From: Mantis religiosa
Lineage: Eukaryota; Arthropoda; Insecta; Mantodea; Mantidae
Direction: 5' to 3'
NCBI GenBank assembly: GCA_030765055.1
Contig: CM060958.1
Location: 3,531,063-3,595,062, forward strand
DNA length: 64,000 nt
This document shows positions 1 through 12,900 of this stretch, one piece after another. Every line of letters starts with the position of its first letter. Positions within the stretch are counted from its first letter, which is position 1. The translations under genes were made by a program, and so were the position numbers. Below the pieces are notes generated by a model that worked only from the letters and a program-made list of their open reading frames with translations, had not been told where the DNA came from and ran no database searches.

Positions 1-300
1 CCCGGGTACTAGTCTACAAAGCTAGTAGTAGGTGTGCTAGGTCAGGCGGCCCCAGTAATCCTCCCTGTGGCGAGTACGCGCGTAAGTGGCATATCTACTT
101 TCAACTGTCTTGACGTTGTTGTCGATGAGCGGGGGGGTTTGTCCCCGGTACTAGTCCACAGAGCTAGTAGTAGGTGTGCTGGGTCAGGCGACACCATTAA
201 TCTTCCCTGTGGCGAGTACGCGCGTAAGTGGCGTATCTACTTTCAACCGTCTTCCCTGTGGCGTGGACGCGCGTAAGTGGCGTATCCACTATCAACCGTC

Positions 301-460
301 TTGACGTTGTTGTCGATGTGGAAGCTTTGTCCCGGGTACTAGTCTCCAGAGCTAGTAGTAGGTGTGCTAGATCATCAGGCTTGACGTTGTTGTCGATGTG
401 GAAGCTTTGTCCCGGGTACTAGTCTCCAGAGCTAGTAGTAGGTGTGCTAGATCATCAGGC
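301..460 (+). repeat. Tandem pair of 80-bp short satellite monomers
   Basis: Positions 301-380 and 381-460 are two consecutive 80-bp units starting TTGACGTTGTTGTCGATGTG and ending GCTAGATCATCAGGC. Compared with the 137-bp unit they lack the stretch from GGCCCCAGTAATC through GTATCCACTATCAACCGTC, so ATCATCAGGC is joined directly to TTGACG. The same short unit recurs singly or in pairs in most larger blocks (for example near 670, 1,590, 4,880, 6,860-6,940 and 8,070-8,160), so it is a stable class and not a one-off deletion. Confidence 0.9.
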
Positions 461-3400
461 TTGACGTTGTTGTCGATGGGGGGGCTTTGTCCCGGGTACT
501 AGTCTCCAGCGCTAGTAGTAGATGTGCTAGAGCAGCAGGCGGCCCCAGTAATCTTCCCTGTGGCGTGGACGCGCGTAAGTGGCGTATCCACTATCAACCG
601 TCTTGACGTTGTTGTCGATGTGGAAGCTTTGTCCCGGGTACTAGTCTCCAGAGCTAGTAGTAGGTGTGCTAGATCATCAGGCTTGACGTTGTTGTCGATG
701 GAGGGGGCTTTGTCCCGGGTACTAGTCACCAGCGCTAGTAGTAGGTGTGCTAGATCAGGCGGCTCCAGTAATCTTCCCTGTGGCGTTGACGCGCGTAAGT
801 GGCGTATACTTTCAACCGTCTTGACGTTGTTGTCGATGTGGGAGCTTTGTCCCGGGTACTAGTCTCCAGCGCTAGTAGAAGGTGTGCTAGATCAGGCGGC
901 CCCAGTAATCTTCCCTGTGGCGTTGACGCGCGTAAGTGGCGTATACTTTCAAGCGTCTTGACGTTGTCGATGTGGGAGCTTTGTCCCGGGTACTAGTCTA
1001 CAAAGCTAGTAGTAGGTGTGCTAGGTCAGGCGGCCCCAGTAATCTTCCCTTGTGGCGTTGACGCGCGTAAGTGGCGTATCCACTATCAACCGTCTTGACG
1101 TTGTTGACGATGGGGGGGCGGCTTTGTCCCGGGTACTAGTCTACAAAGCTAGTAGTAGGGGTGCTAGGTCAGGCGGCCCCAGTAATCCTCCCTGTGGCGA
1201 GTACGCGCGTAAGTGGCGTATCTACTTTCAACAGTCTTGACGTTGTTGTCGATGAGCGGGGGGCTTTGTCCCGGGTACTAGTCTACAGAGCTAGTAGTAG
1301 GTGTGCTGGCTCAGGCGACACCATTAATCTTCCCTGTGGCGAGTACGCGCGTAAGTGGCGTATCTACTTTCAACTGTCTTGACGTTGTTGTCGATGAGCG
1401 GGCGGCTTTGTCCCGGGTACTAGTCTACAGAGCTAGTAGTAGGTGTGCTGGGTCAGGCGGACCCAGTAGTCTTCCCTGTGGCATGGACGCGCGTAAGTGG
1501 CGTATCCACTATCAACCGTCTTGACGTTGTTGTCGATGTGGGAGCTTTGTCCCGGGTACTAGTCTCCAGAGCTAGTAGTAGGTGTGCTAGATCATCAGGC
1601 TTGACGTTGTTGTCGATGGGGGGGGCTTTGTCCCGAGTACTAGTCTCCAGCGCTAGTAGTAGATGTGCTAGAGCAGCAGGCGGCCCCAGTAATCTTCCCT
1701 GTGGCGTTGACGCGCGTAAGTGGCGTATACTTTCAACCGTCTCGACGTTGTCGATGTGGGAGCTTTGTCCCGGGTACTAGTCTACAAAGCTAGTAGTAGG
1801 TGTGCTAGATCAGGCGGCCCCAGTAATCTTCCCTGTGGCGTTGACGCGCGTAAGTGGCGTATACTTTCAACCGTCTTGACGTTGTCGATGTGGGAGCTTT
1901 GTCCCGGGTACTAGTCTACAAAGCTAGTAGTAGGTGTGCTAGGTCAGGCGGCCCCAGTAGTCTTCCTTGTAGCGTTGACGCGCGTAAGTGGCGTATACTT
2001 TCAACCGTCTTGACGTCGTTGTCGATATGGGAGCTTTGTCCCGGGTACTAGTCTACAAAGCTAGTAGTAGGTGTGCTAGGTCAGGCGGCCCCAGTAATCC
2101 TCCCTGTGGCGAGTACGCGCGTAAGTGGCGTATCTACTTTCAACTGTCTTGACGTTGTTGTCGATGAGCGGGGGGCTTTGTCCCCGGTACTAGTCTACAG
2201 AGCTAGTAGTAGGTGTGCTGGGTCAGGCGACACCATTAATCTTCCCTGTGGCGAGTACGCGCGTAAGTGGCGTATCTACTTTCAACCGTCTTGACGTTGT
2301 TGTCGATGAGCGGGCGGCTTTGTCCCGGGTACTAGTCTACAGAGCTAGTAGTAGGTGTGCTGGGTCAGGCGGACCCAGTAGTCGTCCCTGTGGCGTGGAC
2401 GCGCGTAAGTGGCGTATCCACTATCAACCGTCTTGACGTTGTTGTCGATGTGGAAGCTTTGTCCCGGGTACTAGTCTCCAGAGCTAGTAGTAGGTGTGCT
2501 AGATCATCAGGCTTGACGTTGTTGTCGATGGGGGGGCTTTGTCCCGGGTACTAGTCTCCAGCGCTAGTAGTAGGTGTGCTAGAGCAGCAGGCGGCCCCAG
2601 TAATCTTCCCTGTGGCGTGGACGCGCGTAAGTGGCGTATCCACTATCAACCGTCTTGACGTTGTTGTCGATGTGGAAGCTTTGTCCCGGGTACTAGTCTC
2701 CAGAGCTAGTAGTAGGTGTGCTAGATCATCAGGCTTAACGTTGTTGTCGATGGAGGGGGCTTTGTCCCGGGTACTAGTCACCAGCGCTAGTAGTAGGTGT
2801 GCTAGATCAGGCGGCTCCAGTAATCTTCCCTGTAGCGTTGACGCGCGTAAGTGGCGTATACTTTCAACCGTCTTGACGTTGTCGATGTGGGAGCTTTGTC
2901 CCGGGTACTAGTCTACAAAGCTAGTAGTAGGTGTGCTAGGTCAGGCGGCCCCAGTAGTCTTCCTTGTAGCGTTGACGCGCGTAAGTGGCGTATCCACTAT
3001 CATCCGTCTTGACGTCGTTGTCGATATGGGAGCTTTGTCCCGGGTACTAGTCTACAAAGCTAGTAGTAGGTGTGCTAGGTCAGGCGGCCCCAGTAATCCT
3101 CCCTGTGGCGAGTACGCGCGTAAGTGGCGTATCTACTTTCAACTGTCTTGACGTTGTTGTCGATGAGCGGGGGGCTTTGTCCCGGGTACTAGTCTACAGA
3201 GCTAGTAGTAGGTGTGCTGGGTCAGGCGACACCATTAATCTTCCCTGTGGCGAGTACGCGCGTAAGTGGCGTATCTACTTTCAACCGTCTTGACGTTGTT
3301 GTCGATGAGCGGGTGGCTTTGTCCCGGGTACTAGTCTACAGAGCTAGTAGTATGTGTGCTGGGTCAGGCGGACCCAGTAATCTTCCCTGTGGCGTTGACG

Positions 3401-5619
3401 CGCGTAAGTGGCGTATACTTTCAACCGTCTTGACGTTGTCGATGTGGGAGCTTTGTCCCGGGTACTAGTCTCCAGCGCTAGTAGTAGGTGTGCTAGATCA
3501 GGCGGCCCCAGTAATCTTCCCTGTGGCGTTGACGCGCGTAAGTGGCGTATACTTTCAACCGTCTTGACGTTGTCGATGTGGGAGCTTTGTCCCGGGTACT
3601 AGTCTACAAAGCTAGTAGTAGGTGTGCTAGGTCAGGCGGCCCCAGTAATCTTCCCTGTGGCGTTGACGCGCGTAAGTGGCGTATCCACTATCAACCGTCT
3701 TGACGTTGTTGTCGATGGGGGGGGCGGCTTTGTCCCGGGTACTAGTCTACAAAGCTAGTAGTAGGGGTGCTAGGTCAGGCGGCCCCAGTAATCTTCCCTG
3801 TGGCGTTGACGCGCGTAAGTGGCGTATACTTTCAACCATCTTGACGTTATTGTCGATGTGGGAGCTTTGTACCGGGTACTAGTCTCCAGCGCTAGTAGTA
3901 GGTGTGCTAGACCAGGCGGCTCCAGTAATCTTCCCTGTGGCCTTGACGCGCGTAAGTGGCGTATACTTTCAACCGTCTTGACGTTGTTGTCGATGTGGGA
4001 GCTTTGTCCCGGATACTAGTCTACAAAGCTAGTAGTAGGTGTGCTAGATCAGGCGGCCCCAGTAATCTTCCCTGTGGCGTTGACCCGCGTAAGTGGCGCA
4101 TACTTTCAACCATCTTGACGTTATGGATGTGGGAGCTTTGTCCCGGGTACTAGTCTACAAAGCTAGTAGTAGGTGTGCTAGGTCAGGCGGCCCCAGTAGT
4201 CTTCCTTGTAGCGTTGAGGCGCGTAAGTGGCGTATACTTTCAACCGTCTTGACGTCGTTGTCGATATGGGAGCTTTGTCCCGGGTACTAGTCTACAAAGC
4301 TAGTAGCAGGTGTGCTAGGTCAGGCGGCCCCAGTAGTCTTCCTTGTAGCGTTGACGCGCGTAAGTGGCGTATACTTTCAACCGTCTTGACGTCGTTGTCG
4401 ATATGGGAGCTTTGTCCCGGGTACTAGTCTACAAAGCTAGTAGTAGGTGTGCTAGGTTAGGCGGCCCCAGTAATCCTCCCTGTGGCGCGTACGCGCGTAA
4501 GTGGCGTATCTACTTTCAACAGTCTTGACGTTGTTGTCGATGAGCGGGGGGCTTTGTCCCGGGTACTAGTCTACAGAGCTAGTAGTAGGTGTGCTGGGTC
4601 AGGCGACACCATTAATCTTCCCTGTGGCGAGTACGCGCGTAAGTGGCGTATCTACTTTCAACTGTCTTGACGCTGTTGTCGATGAGCGGACGCCTTTGTC
4701 CCGGGTACTAGTCTACAGAGCTAGTAGTAGGTGTGCTGGGTCAGGCGGACCCAGTAGTCTTCCCTGTGGCGTGGACGCGCGTAAGTGGCGTATCCACTAT
4801 CAACCGTCTTGACGTTGCTGTCGATGTGGGAGCTTTGTCCCGGGTACTAGTCTCCAGAGCTAGTAGTAGGTGTGCTAGATCATCAGGCTTGACGTTGTTG
4901 TCGATGGGGGGGGGGGCTTTGTCCCGGGTACTAGTCTCCAGCGCTAGTAGTAGATGTGCTAGAGCAGCAGGCGGCCCCAGTAATCTTCCCTGTGGCGTTG
5001 ACGCGCGTAAGTGGCGTATCCCCTATCAACCGTCTTGATGTTGTTGTCGATGGGGGGGGGCGGCTTTGTCCCGGGTACTAGTCTCCAGCGCTAGTAGTAG
5101 GTGTGTTAGACCAGGCGGATCCAGTAATCTTCCCTGTGGCGTTGACGCGCGTAAGTGGCGTATACTTTCAACCGTCTTGACGTTGTTGTCGATGTGGGAG
5201 CTTTGTCCCGGGTACTAGTCTCCAGCGCTAGTAGTAGGTGTGCTAGATCAGGCGGCCCCAGTAATCTTCCCTGTGGCGTTGACGCGCGTAAGTGGCGTAT
5301 ACTTTCAACCGTCTTGACGTTGTCGATGTGGGAGCTTTGTCCAGGGTACTGGTCTACAAAGCTAGTAGTAGGTGTGCTAGATCAGGCGGCCCCAGTAATC
5401 TTCCCTGTGGCGTTGACGCGCGTAAGTGGCGTATACTTTCAACCGTCTTGACGTTGTCGATGTGGGAGCTTTGTCCCGGGTACTAGTCTACAAAGCTAGT
5501 AGTAGGTGTGCTAGGTCAGGCGGCCCCAGTAGTCTTCCTTGTAGCGTTGACGCGCGTAAGTGGCGTATACTTTCAACCGTCTTGACGTCGTTGTCGATAT
5601 GGGAGCTTTGTCCCGGGTA

Positions 5620-8045
5620 CTAGTCTACAAAGCTAGTAGTAGGTGTGCTAGGTCAGGCGGCCCCAGTGATCCTCCCTGTGGCGAGTACGCGCGTAAGTGG
5701 CGTATCTACTTTCAACTGTCTTGACGTTGTTGTCGATGAGCGGGGGGCTTTGTCCCGGGTACTAGTCTACAGAGCTAGTAGTAGGTGTGCTGGGTCAGGC
5801 GACACCATTAATCTTCCCTATGGCGAGTACGCGCGAATGTGGCGTATCTACTTTCAACCGTCTTGACGTGTTGTCGATGAGCGGGCGGCTTTGTCCCGGG
5901 TACTAGTCTACAGAGCTAGTAGTATGTGTGCTGGGTCAGGTGGACCCAGTAGTCTTCCCTGTGGCGTGGACGCGCGTAAGTGGCGTATCCACTATCAACC
6001 GTCTTGACGTTGTTGTCGATGTGGAAGCTTTGTCCCTGGTACTAGTCTCCAGAGCTAGTAGTAGGTGTGCTAGATCATCAGGCTTGACGTTGTTGTCGAT
6101 GGGGGGGGCTTTGTCCCGGGTACTAGTCTCCAGCGCTAGTAGTAGATGTGCTAGAGCAGCAGGCGGCCCCAGTAATCTTCCCTGTGGCGTTGACGCGCGT
6201 AAGTGGCGTATACTTTCAACCGTCTTGACGTTGTCGATGTGGGAGCTTTGTCCCGGGTACTAGTCTACAAAGCTAGTAGTAGGTGTGCTAGGTCAGGCGG
6301 CCCCAGTAGTCTTCCTTGTAGCGTTGACGCGCGTAAGTAGCGTATACTTTCAACCGTCTTGGCGTCGTTGTCGATATGGGAGCTTTGTCCCGGGTACTAG
6401 TCTACAAAGCTAGTAGTAGGTGTGCTAGGTCAGACGCCCCAGTAATCCTCCCTGTGGCGAGTACGCGCGTAAGTGGCTTATCTACTTTCAACTGTCTTGA
6501 CGTTGTTGTCGATGAGCGGGGGGCTTTGTCCCGGGTACTAGTCTACAGAGCTAGTAGTAGGTGTGCTGGGTCAGGCGACACCATTAATCTTCCCTGTGGC
6601 GAGTACGCGCGTAAGTGGCGTATCTACTTTCAACCGTCTTGACGTTGTTGTCGATGAGCGGGCGGCTTTGTCCCGGGTACTAGTCTACAGAGCTAGTAGT
6701 AGGTGTGCTGGGTCAGGCGGACCCTGTAGTCTTCCCTGTGGCGTGGACGCGCGTAAGTGGCGTATCCACTATCAACCGTCTTGACGTTGTTGTCGATGTG
6801 GGAGCTTTGTCCCGGGTACTAGTCTCCAGAGCTAGTAGTAGGTGTGCTAGATCATCAGGCTTGACGTTGTTGTCGATGGGGGGGGGCTTTGTCCCGGGTA
6901 CTAGTCTCCAGAGCTAGCAGTAGGTGTGCTAGATCATCAGGCTTGACGTTGTTGTCGATGGGGGGGGGGCTTTGTCCGGGGTACTAGTCTCCAGCGCTAG
7001 TAGTAGATGTGCTAGAGCAGCAGGCGGCCCCAGTAATCTTCCCTGTGGCGTTGACGCGCGTAAGTGGCGTATAAACTATCAACCGTCTTGACGTTGTTGT
7101 CGATGGGGGGGGGCGGCTTTGTCCCGGGTACTAGTCTCCAGCGCTAGTAGTAGGTGTGCTAGACCAGGCGGCTCCAGTAATCTTCCCTGTGGCGTTGACG
7201 CGCGTAAGTGGCGTATACTTTCAACCGTCTTGACGTTGTTGTCGATGTGGGAGCTTTGTCCCGGGTACTAGTCTCCAGCGCTAGTAGTAGGTGTGCTAGA
7301 TCAGGCGGCCCCAGTAATCTTCCCTGTGGCGTTGACGCGCGTAAGTGGCGTATACTTTCAACCGTCTTGACGTTGTCGATGTGGGAGCTTTGTCCCGGGT
7401 ACTAGTCTACAAAGCTAGTAGTAGGTGTGCTAGGTCAGGCGGCCACAGTGATCCTCCCTGTGGCGAGTACGCGCGTAAGTGGCGTATCTACTTTCAACTG
7501 TCTTGACGTTGTTGTCGATGAGCGGGGGGCTTTGTCCCGGGTACTAGTCTACAGAGCTAGTAGTAGGTGTGCTGGGTCAGGCGACACCATTAATCTTCCC
7601 TGTGGCGAGTACGCGCGTATGTGGCGTATCTACTTTCAACCGTCTTGACGTGTTGTCGATGAGCGGGCGGCTTTGTCCCGGGTACTAGTCTACAGAGCTA
7701 GTAGTATGTGTGCTGGGTCAGGTGGACCCAGTAGTCTTCCCTGTGGCGTGGACGCGCGTAAGTGGCGTATCCACTATCAACCGTCTTGACGTTGTTGTCG
7801 ATGTGGAAGCTTTGTCCCTGGTACTAGTCTCCAGAGCTAGTAGTAGGTGTGCTAGATCATCAGGCTTGACGTTGTTGTCGATGGGGGGGGCTTTGTCCCG
7901 GGTACTAGTCTCCAGCGCTAGTAGTAGATGTGCTAGAGCAGCAGGCGGCCCCAGTAATCTTCCCTGTGGCGTTGACGCGCGTAAGTGGCGTATACTTTCA
8001 ACCGTCTTGACGTTGTCGATGTGGGAGCTTTGTCCCGGGTACTAG
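5620..8045. repeat. Local duplication within array, 1,782-bp offset
   Basis: The segment from about 5,620 to 6,263 recurs at about 7,402 to 8,045. Shared private features include a shortened GACGTGTTGTCGATGAGCGG at 5,866 and 7,648, a CAGGTGGACCCAG variant, and GTCCCTGGTACTAG. After 6,263 and 8,045 the copies switch to different monomer classes. One copy has GCGCGAATGTGG where the other has GCGCGTATGTGG, so the copies have begun to diverge. Confidence 0.75.
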
Positions 8046-9902
8046 TCTCCAGAGCTAGTAGTAGGTGTGCTAGATCATCAGGCTTGACGTTGTTGTCGAT
8101 GGGGGGGGGGGCTTTGTCCCGGGTACTAGTCTCCAGAGCTAGCAGTAGGTGTGCTAGATCATCAGGCTTGACGTTGTTGTCGATGGGGGGGGGGGGGCTT
8201 TGTCCGGGGTACTAGTCTCCAGCGCTAGTAGTAGATGTGCTAGAGCAGCAGGCGGCCCCAGTAATCTTCCCTGTGGCGTTGACGCGCGTAAGTGGCGTAT
8301 CCACTATCAACCGTCTTGACGTTGTTGTCGATGGGGGGGGGCGGCTTTGTCCCGGGTACTAGTCTCCAGCGCTAGTAGTAGGTGTGCTAGACCAGGCGGC
8401 TCCAGTAATCTTCCCTGTGGCGTTGACGCGCGTAAGTGGCGTATACTTTCAACCGTCTTGACGTTGTTGTCGATGTGGGAGCTTTGTCCCGGGTACTAGT
8501 CTCCAGCGCTAGTAGTAGGTGTGCTAGATCAGGCGGCCCCAGTAATCTTCCCTGTGGCGTTGACGCGCGTAAGTGGCGTATACTTTCAACCGTCTTGACG
8601 TTGTCGATGTGGGAGCTTTGTCCCGGGTACTAGTCTAAAAAGCTAGTAGCAGGTGTGCTACGTCAGGCGGCCCCAGTAATGTTCCCTGTGGCGTTGACGC
8701 GCGTAAGTGGCGTATCCACTATCAACCGTCTTGACGTTGTTGACGATGGGGGGACGGCTTTGTCCCGGGTACTAGTCTACAAAGCTAGTAGTAGGGGTGC
8801 TAGGTCAGGCGGCCCCAGTAATCTTCCCTGTGGCATTGACGCGCGTAAGTGGCGTATACTTTCAACCGTCTTGACGTTATTGTCGATGTGGGAGCTTTGT
8901 CCCGGATACTAGTCTACAAAGCTAGTAGTAGGTGTGCTAGATCAGGCGGCCCCAGTAATCTTCCCTGTGGCGTTGACGCGCGTAAGTGGCGCATACTTTC
9001 AACCGTCTTGACGTTATGGATGTGGGAGCTTTGTCCCGGGTACCAGTCTACAAAGCTAGTAGTAGGTGTGCTAGGTCAGGCGGCCCCAGTAGTCTTCCTT
9101 GTAGCGTTGACGCGCGTAAGTGGCGTATACTTTCAACCGTCCTGACGTCGTTGTCGATATGGGAGCTTTGTCCCGGGTACCAGTCTACAAAGCTAGTAGT
9201 AGGTGTGCTAGGTCAGGCGGCCCCAGTAATCCTCCCTGTGGCGAGTACGCGCGTAAGTGGCGTATCTACTTTCAACAGTCTTGACGTTGTTGTCGATGAG
9301 CGGGGGGCTTTGTCCCGGGTACTAGTCTACAGAGCTAGTAGTAGGTGTGCTGGGTCAGGCGACACCATTAATCTTCCCTGTGGCGAGTACGCGCGTAAGT
9401 GGCGTATCTACTTTCAACTGTCTTGACGTTGTTGTCGATGAGCGGGCGGCTTTGTCCCGGGTACTAGTCTACAGAGCTAGTAGTAGGTGTGCTGGGTCAG
9501 GCGGACCCAGTAGTCTTCCCTGTGGCATGGACGCGCGTAAGTGGCGTATCCACTATCAACCGTCTTGACGTTGTTGTCGATGTGGGAGCTTTGTCCCGGG
9601 TACTAGTCTCCAGAGCTAGTAGTAGGTGTGTTAGATCATCAGGCTTGACGTTGTTGTCGATGGGGGGGGCTTTGTCCCGAGTACTAGTCTCCAGCGCTAG
9701 TAGTAGATGTGCTAGAGTAGCAGGCGGCCCCAGTAATCTTCCCTGTGGCGTTGACGCGCGTAAGTGGCGTATCCACTATCAACCGTCTTGACGTTGTTGT
9801 CGATGTGGGAGCTTTGTCCCGGGTACTAGTCTCCAGCGCTAGTAGTAGGTGTGCTAGACCAGGCGGCTCCAGTAATCTTCCCTGTGGCGTTGACGCGCGT
9901 AA

Positions 9903-12900
9903 GTGGCGTATACTTTCAACCGTCTTGACGTTGTTGTCGATGTGGGAGCTTTGTACCGGGTACTAGTCTCCAGCGCTAGTAGTAGGTGTGCTAGACCAGG
10001 CGGCTCCAGTAATCTTCCCTGTGGCCTTGACGCGCGTAAGTGGCGTATACTTTCAACCGTCTTGACGTTGTTGTCGATGTGGGAGCTTTGTCCCGGATAT
10101 TAGTCTACAAAGCTAGTAGTAGGTGTGCTAGATCAGGCGGCCCCAGTAATCTTCCCTGTGGCGTTGACGCGCGTAAGTGGCGCATACTTTCAACCGTCTT
10201 GACGTTATGGATGTGGGAGCTTTGTCCCGTGTACTAGTCTACAAAGCTAGTAGTAGGTGTGCTAGGTCAGGCGGCCCCAGTAGTCTTCCTTGTAGCGTTG
10301 AGGCGCGTAAGTGGCGTATACTTTCAACCGTCTTGACGTCGTTGTCGATATGGGAGCTTTGTCCCGGGTACTAGTCTACAAAGCTAGTAGTAGGTGTGCT
10401 AGGTCAGGCGGCCCCAGTAGTCTTCCTTGTAGCGTTGACGCGCGTAAGTGGCGTATACTTTCAACCGTCTTGACGTCGTTGTCGATATGGGAGCTTTGTC
10501 CCGGGTACTAGTCTACAAAGCTAGTAGTAGGTGTGCTAGGTCAGGCGGCCCCAGTAATCCTCCCTGTGGCGCGTACGCGCGTAAGTGGCGTATCTACTTT
10601 CAACAGTCTTGACGTTGTTGTCGATGAGCGGGGGGCTTTGTCCCGGGTACTAGTCTACAGAGCTAGTAGTAGGTGTGCTGGGTCAGGCGACACCATTAAT
10701 CTTCCCTGTGGCGAGTACGCGCGTAAGTGGCGTATCTACTTTCAACTGTCTTGACGCTGTTGTCGATGAGCGGACGCCTTTGTCCCGGGTACTAGTCTAC
10801 AGAGCTAGTAGTAGGTGTGCTGGGTCAGGCGGACCCAGTAGTCTTCCCTGTGGCGTGGACGCGCGTAAGTGGCGTATCCACTATCAACCGTCTTGACGTT
10901 GCTGTCGATGTGGGAGCTTTGTCCCGGGTACTAGTCTCCAGAGCTAGTAGTAGGTGTGCTAGATCATCAGGCTTGACGTTGTTGTCGATGGGGGGGGGCT
11001 TTGTCCCGGGTACTAGTCTCCAGCGCTAGTAGTAGATGTGCTAGAGCAGCAGGCGGCCCCAGTAATCTTCCCTGTGGCGTTGACGCGCGTAAGTGGCGTA
11101 TCCCCTATCAACCGTCTTGACGTTGTTGTCGATGGGGGGGGCGGCTTTGTCCCGGGTACTAGTCTCCAGCGCTAGTAGTAGGTGTGCTAGACCAGGCGGC
11201 TCCAGTAATCTTCCCTGTGGCGTTGACGCGCGTAAGTGGCGTATACTTTCAACCGTCTTGACGTTGTTGTCGATGTGGGAGCTTTGTCCCGGGTACTAGT
11301 CTCCAGCGCTAGTAGTAGGTGTGCTAGATCAGGCGGCCCCAGTAATCTTCCCTGTGGCGTTGACGCGCGTAAGTGGCGTATACTTTCAACCGTCTTGACG
11401 TTGTCGATGTGGGAGCTTTGTCCCGGGTACTAGTCTACAAAGCTAGTAGTAGGTGTTCTAGATCAGGCGGCCCCAGTAATCTTCCCTGTGGCGTTGACGC
11501 GCGTAAGTGGCGTATACTTTCAACCGTCTTGACGTTGTCGATGTGGGAGCTTTGTCCCGGGTACTAGTCTACAAAGCTAGTAGTAGGTGTGCTAGGTCAG
11601 GCGGCCCCAGTAGTCTTCCTTGTAGCGTTGACGCGCGTAAGTGGCGTATACTTTCAACCGTCTTGACGTCGTTGTCGATATGGGAGCTTTGTCCCGGGTA
11701 CTAGTCTACAAAACTAGTAGTAGGTGTGCTAGGTCAGGCGGCCCCAGTAATCCTCCCTGTGGCGAGTACGCGCGTAAGTGGCGTATCTACTTTCAACTGT
11801 CTTGACGTTGTTGTCGATGAGCGGGGGGCTTTGTCCCGGGTACTAGTCTACAGAGCTAGTAGTAGGTGTGCTGGGTCAGGCGACACCATTAATCTTCCCT
11901 GTGGCGAGTACGCGCGTAAGTGGCGTATCTACTTTCAACCGTCTTGACGTTGTTGTCGATGAGCGGGCGGCTTTGTCCCGGGTACTAGTCTACAGAGCTA
12001 GTAGTATGTGTGCTGGGTCAGGCGGACCCAGTAGTCTTCCCTGTGGCGTGGACGCGCGTAAGTGGCGTATCCACTATCAACCGTCTTGACGTTGTTGTCG
12101 ATGTGGAAGCTTTGTCCCTGGTACTAGTCTCCAGAGCTAGTAGTAGGTGTGCTAGATCATCAGGCTTGACGTTGTTGTCGATGGGGGGGGGGGCTTTGTC
12201 CCGGGTACTAGTCTCCAGCGCTAGTAGTAGATGTGCTAGAGCAGCAGGCGGCCCCAGTAATCTTCCCTGTGGCGTTGACGCGCGTAAGTGGCGTATACTT
12301 TCAACCGTCTTGACGTTGTCGATGTGGGAGCTTTGTCCCGGGTACTAGTCTACAAAGCTAGTAGTAGGTGTACTAGGTCAGGCGGCCCCAGTAGTCTTCC
12401 TTGTTGCGTTGACGCGCGTAAGTAGCGTATACTTTCAACCGTCTTGGCGTCGTTGTCGATATGGGAGCTTTGTCCCGGGTACTAGTCTACAAAGCTAGTA
12501 GTAGGTGTGCTAGGTCAGACGGCCCCAGTAATCCTCCCTGTGGCGAGTACGCGCGTAAGTGGCTTATCTACTTTCAACTGTCTTGACGTTGTTGTCGATG
12601 AGCGGGGGGCTTTGTCCCGGGTACTAGTCTACAGAGCTAGTAGTAGGTGTGCTGCGTCAGGCGACACCATTAATCTTCCCTGTGGCGAGTACGCGCGTAA
12701 GTGGCGTATCTACTTTCAACCGTCATGACGTTGTTGTCGATGAGCGGGCGGCTTTGTCCCGGGTACTAGTCTACAGAGCTAGTAGTAGGTGTGCTGGGTC
12801 AGGCGGACCCAGTAGTCTTCCCTGTGGCGTGGACGCGCGTAAGTGGCGTATCCACTATCAACCGTCTTGACGTTGTTGTCGATGTGGGAGCTTTGTCCCG

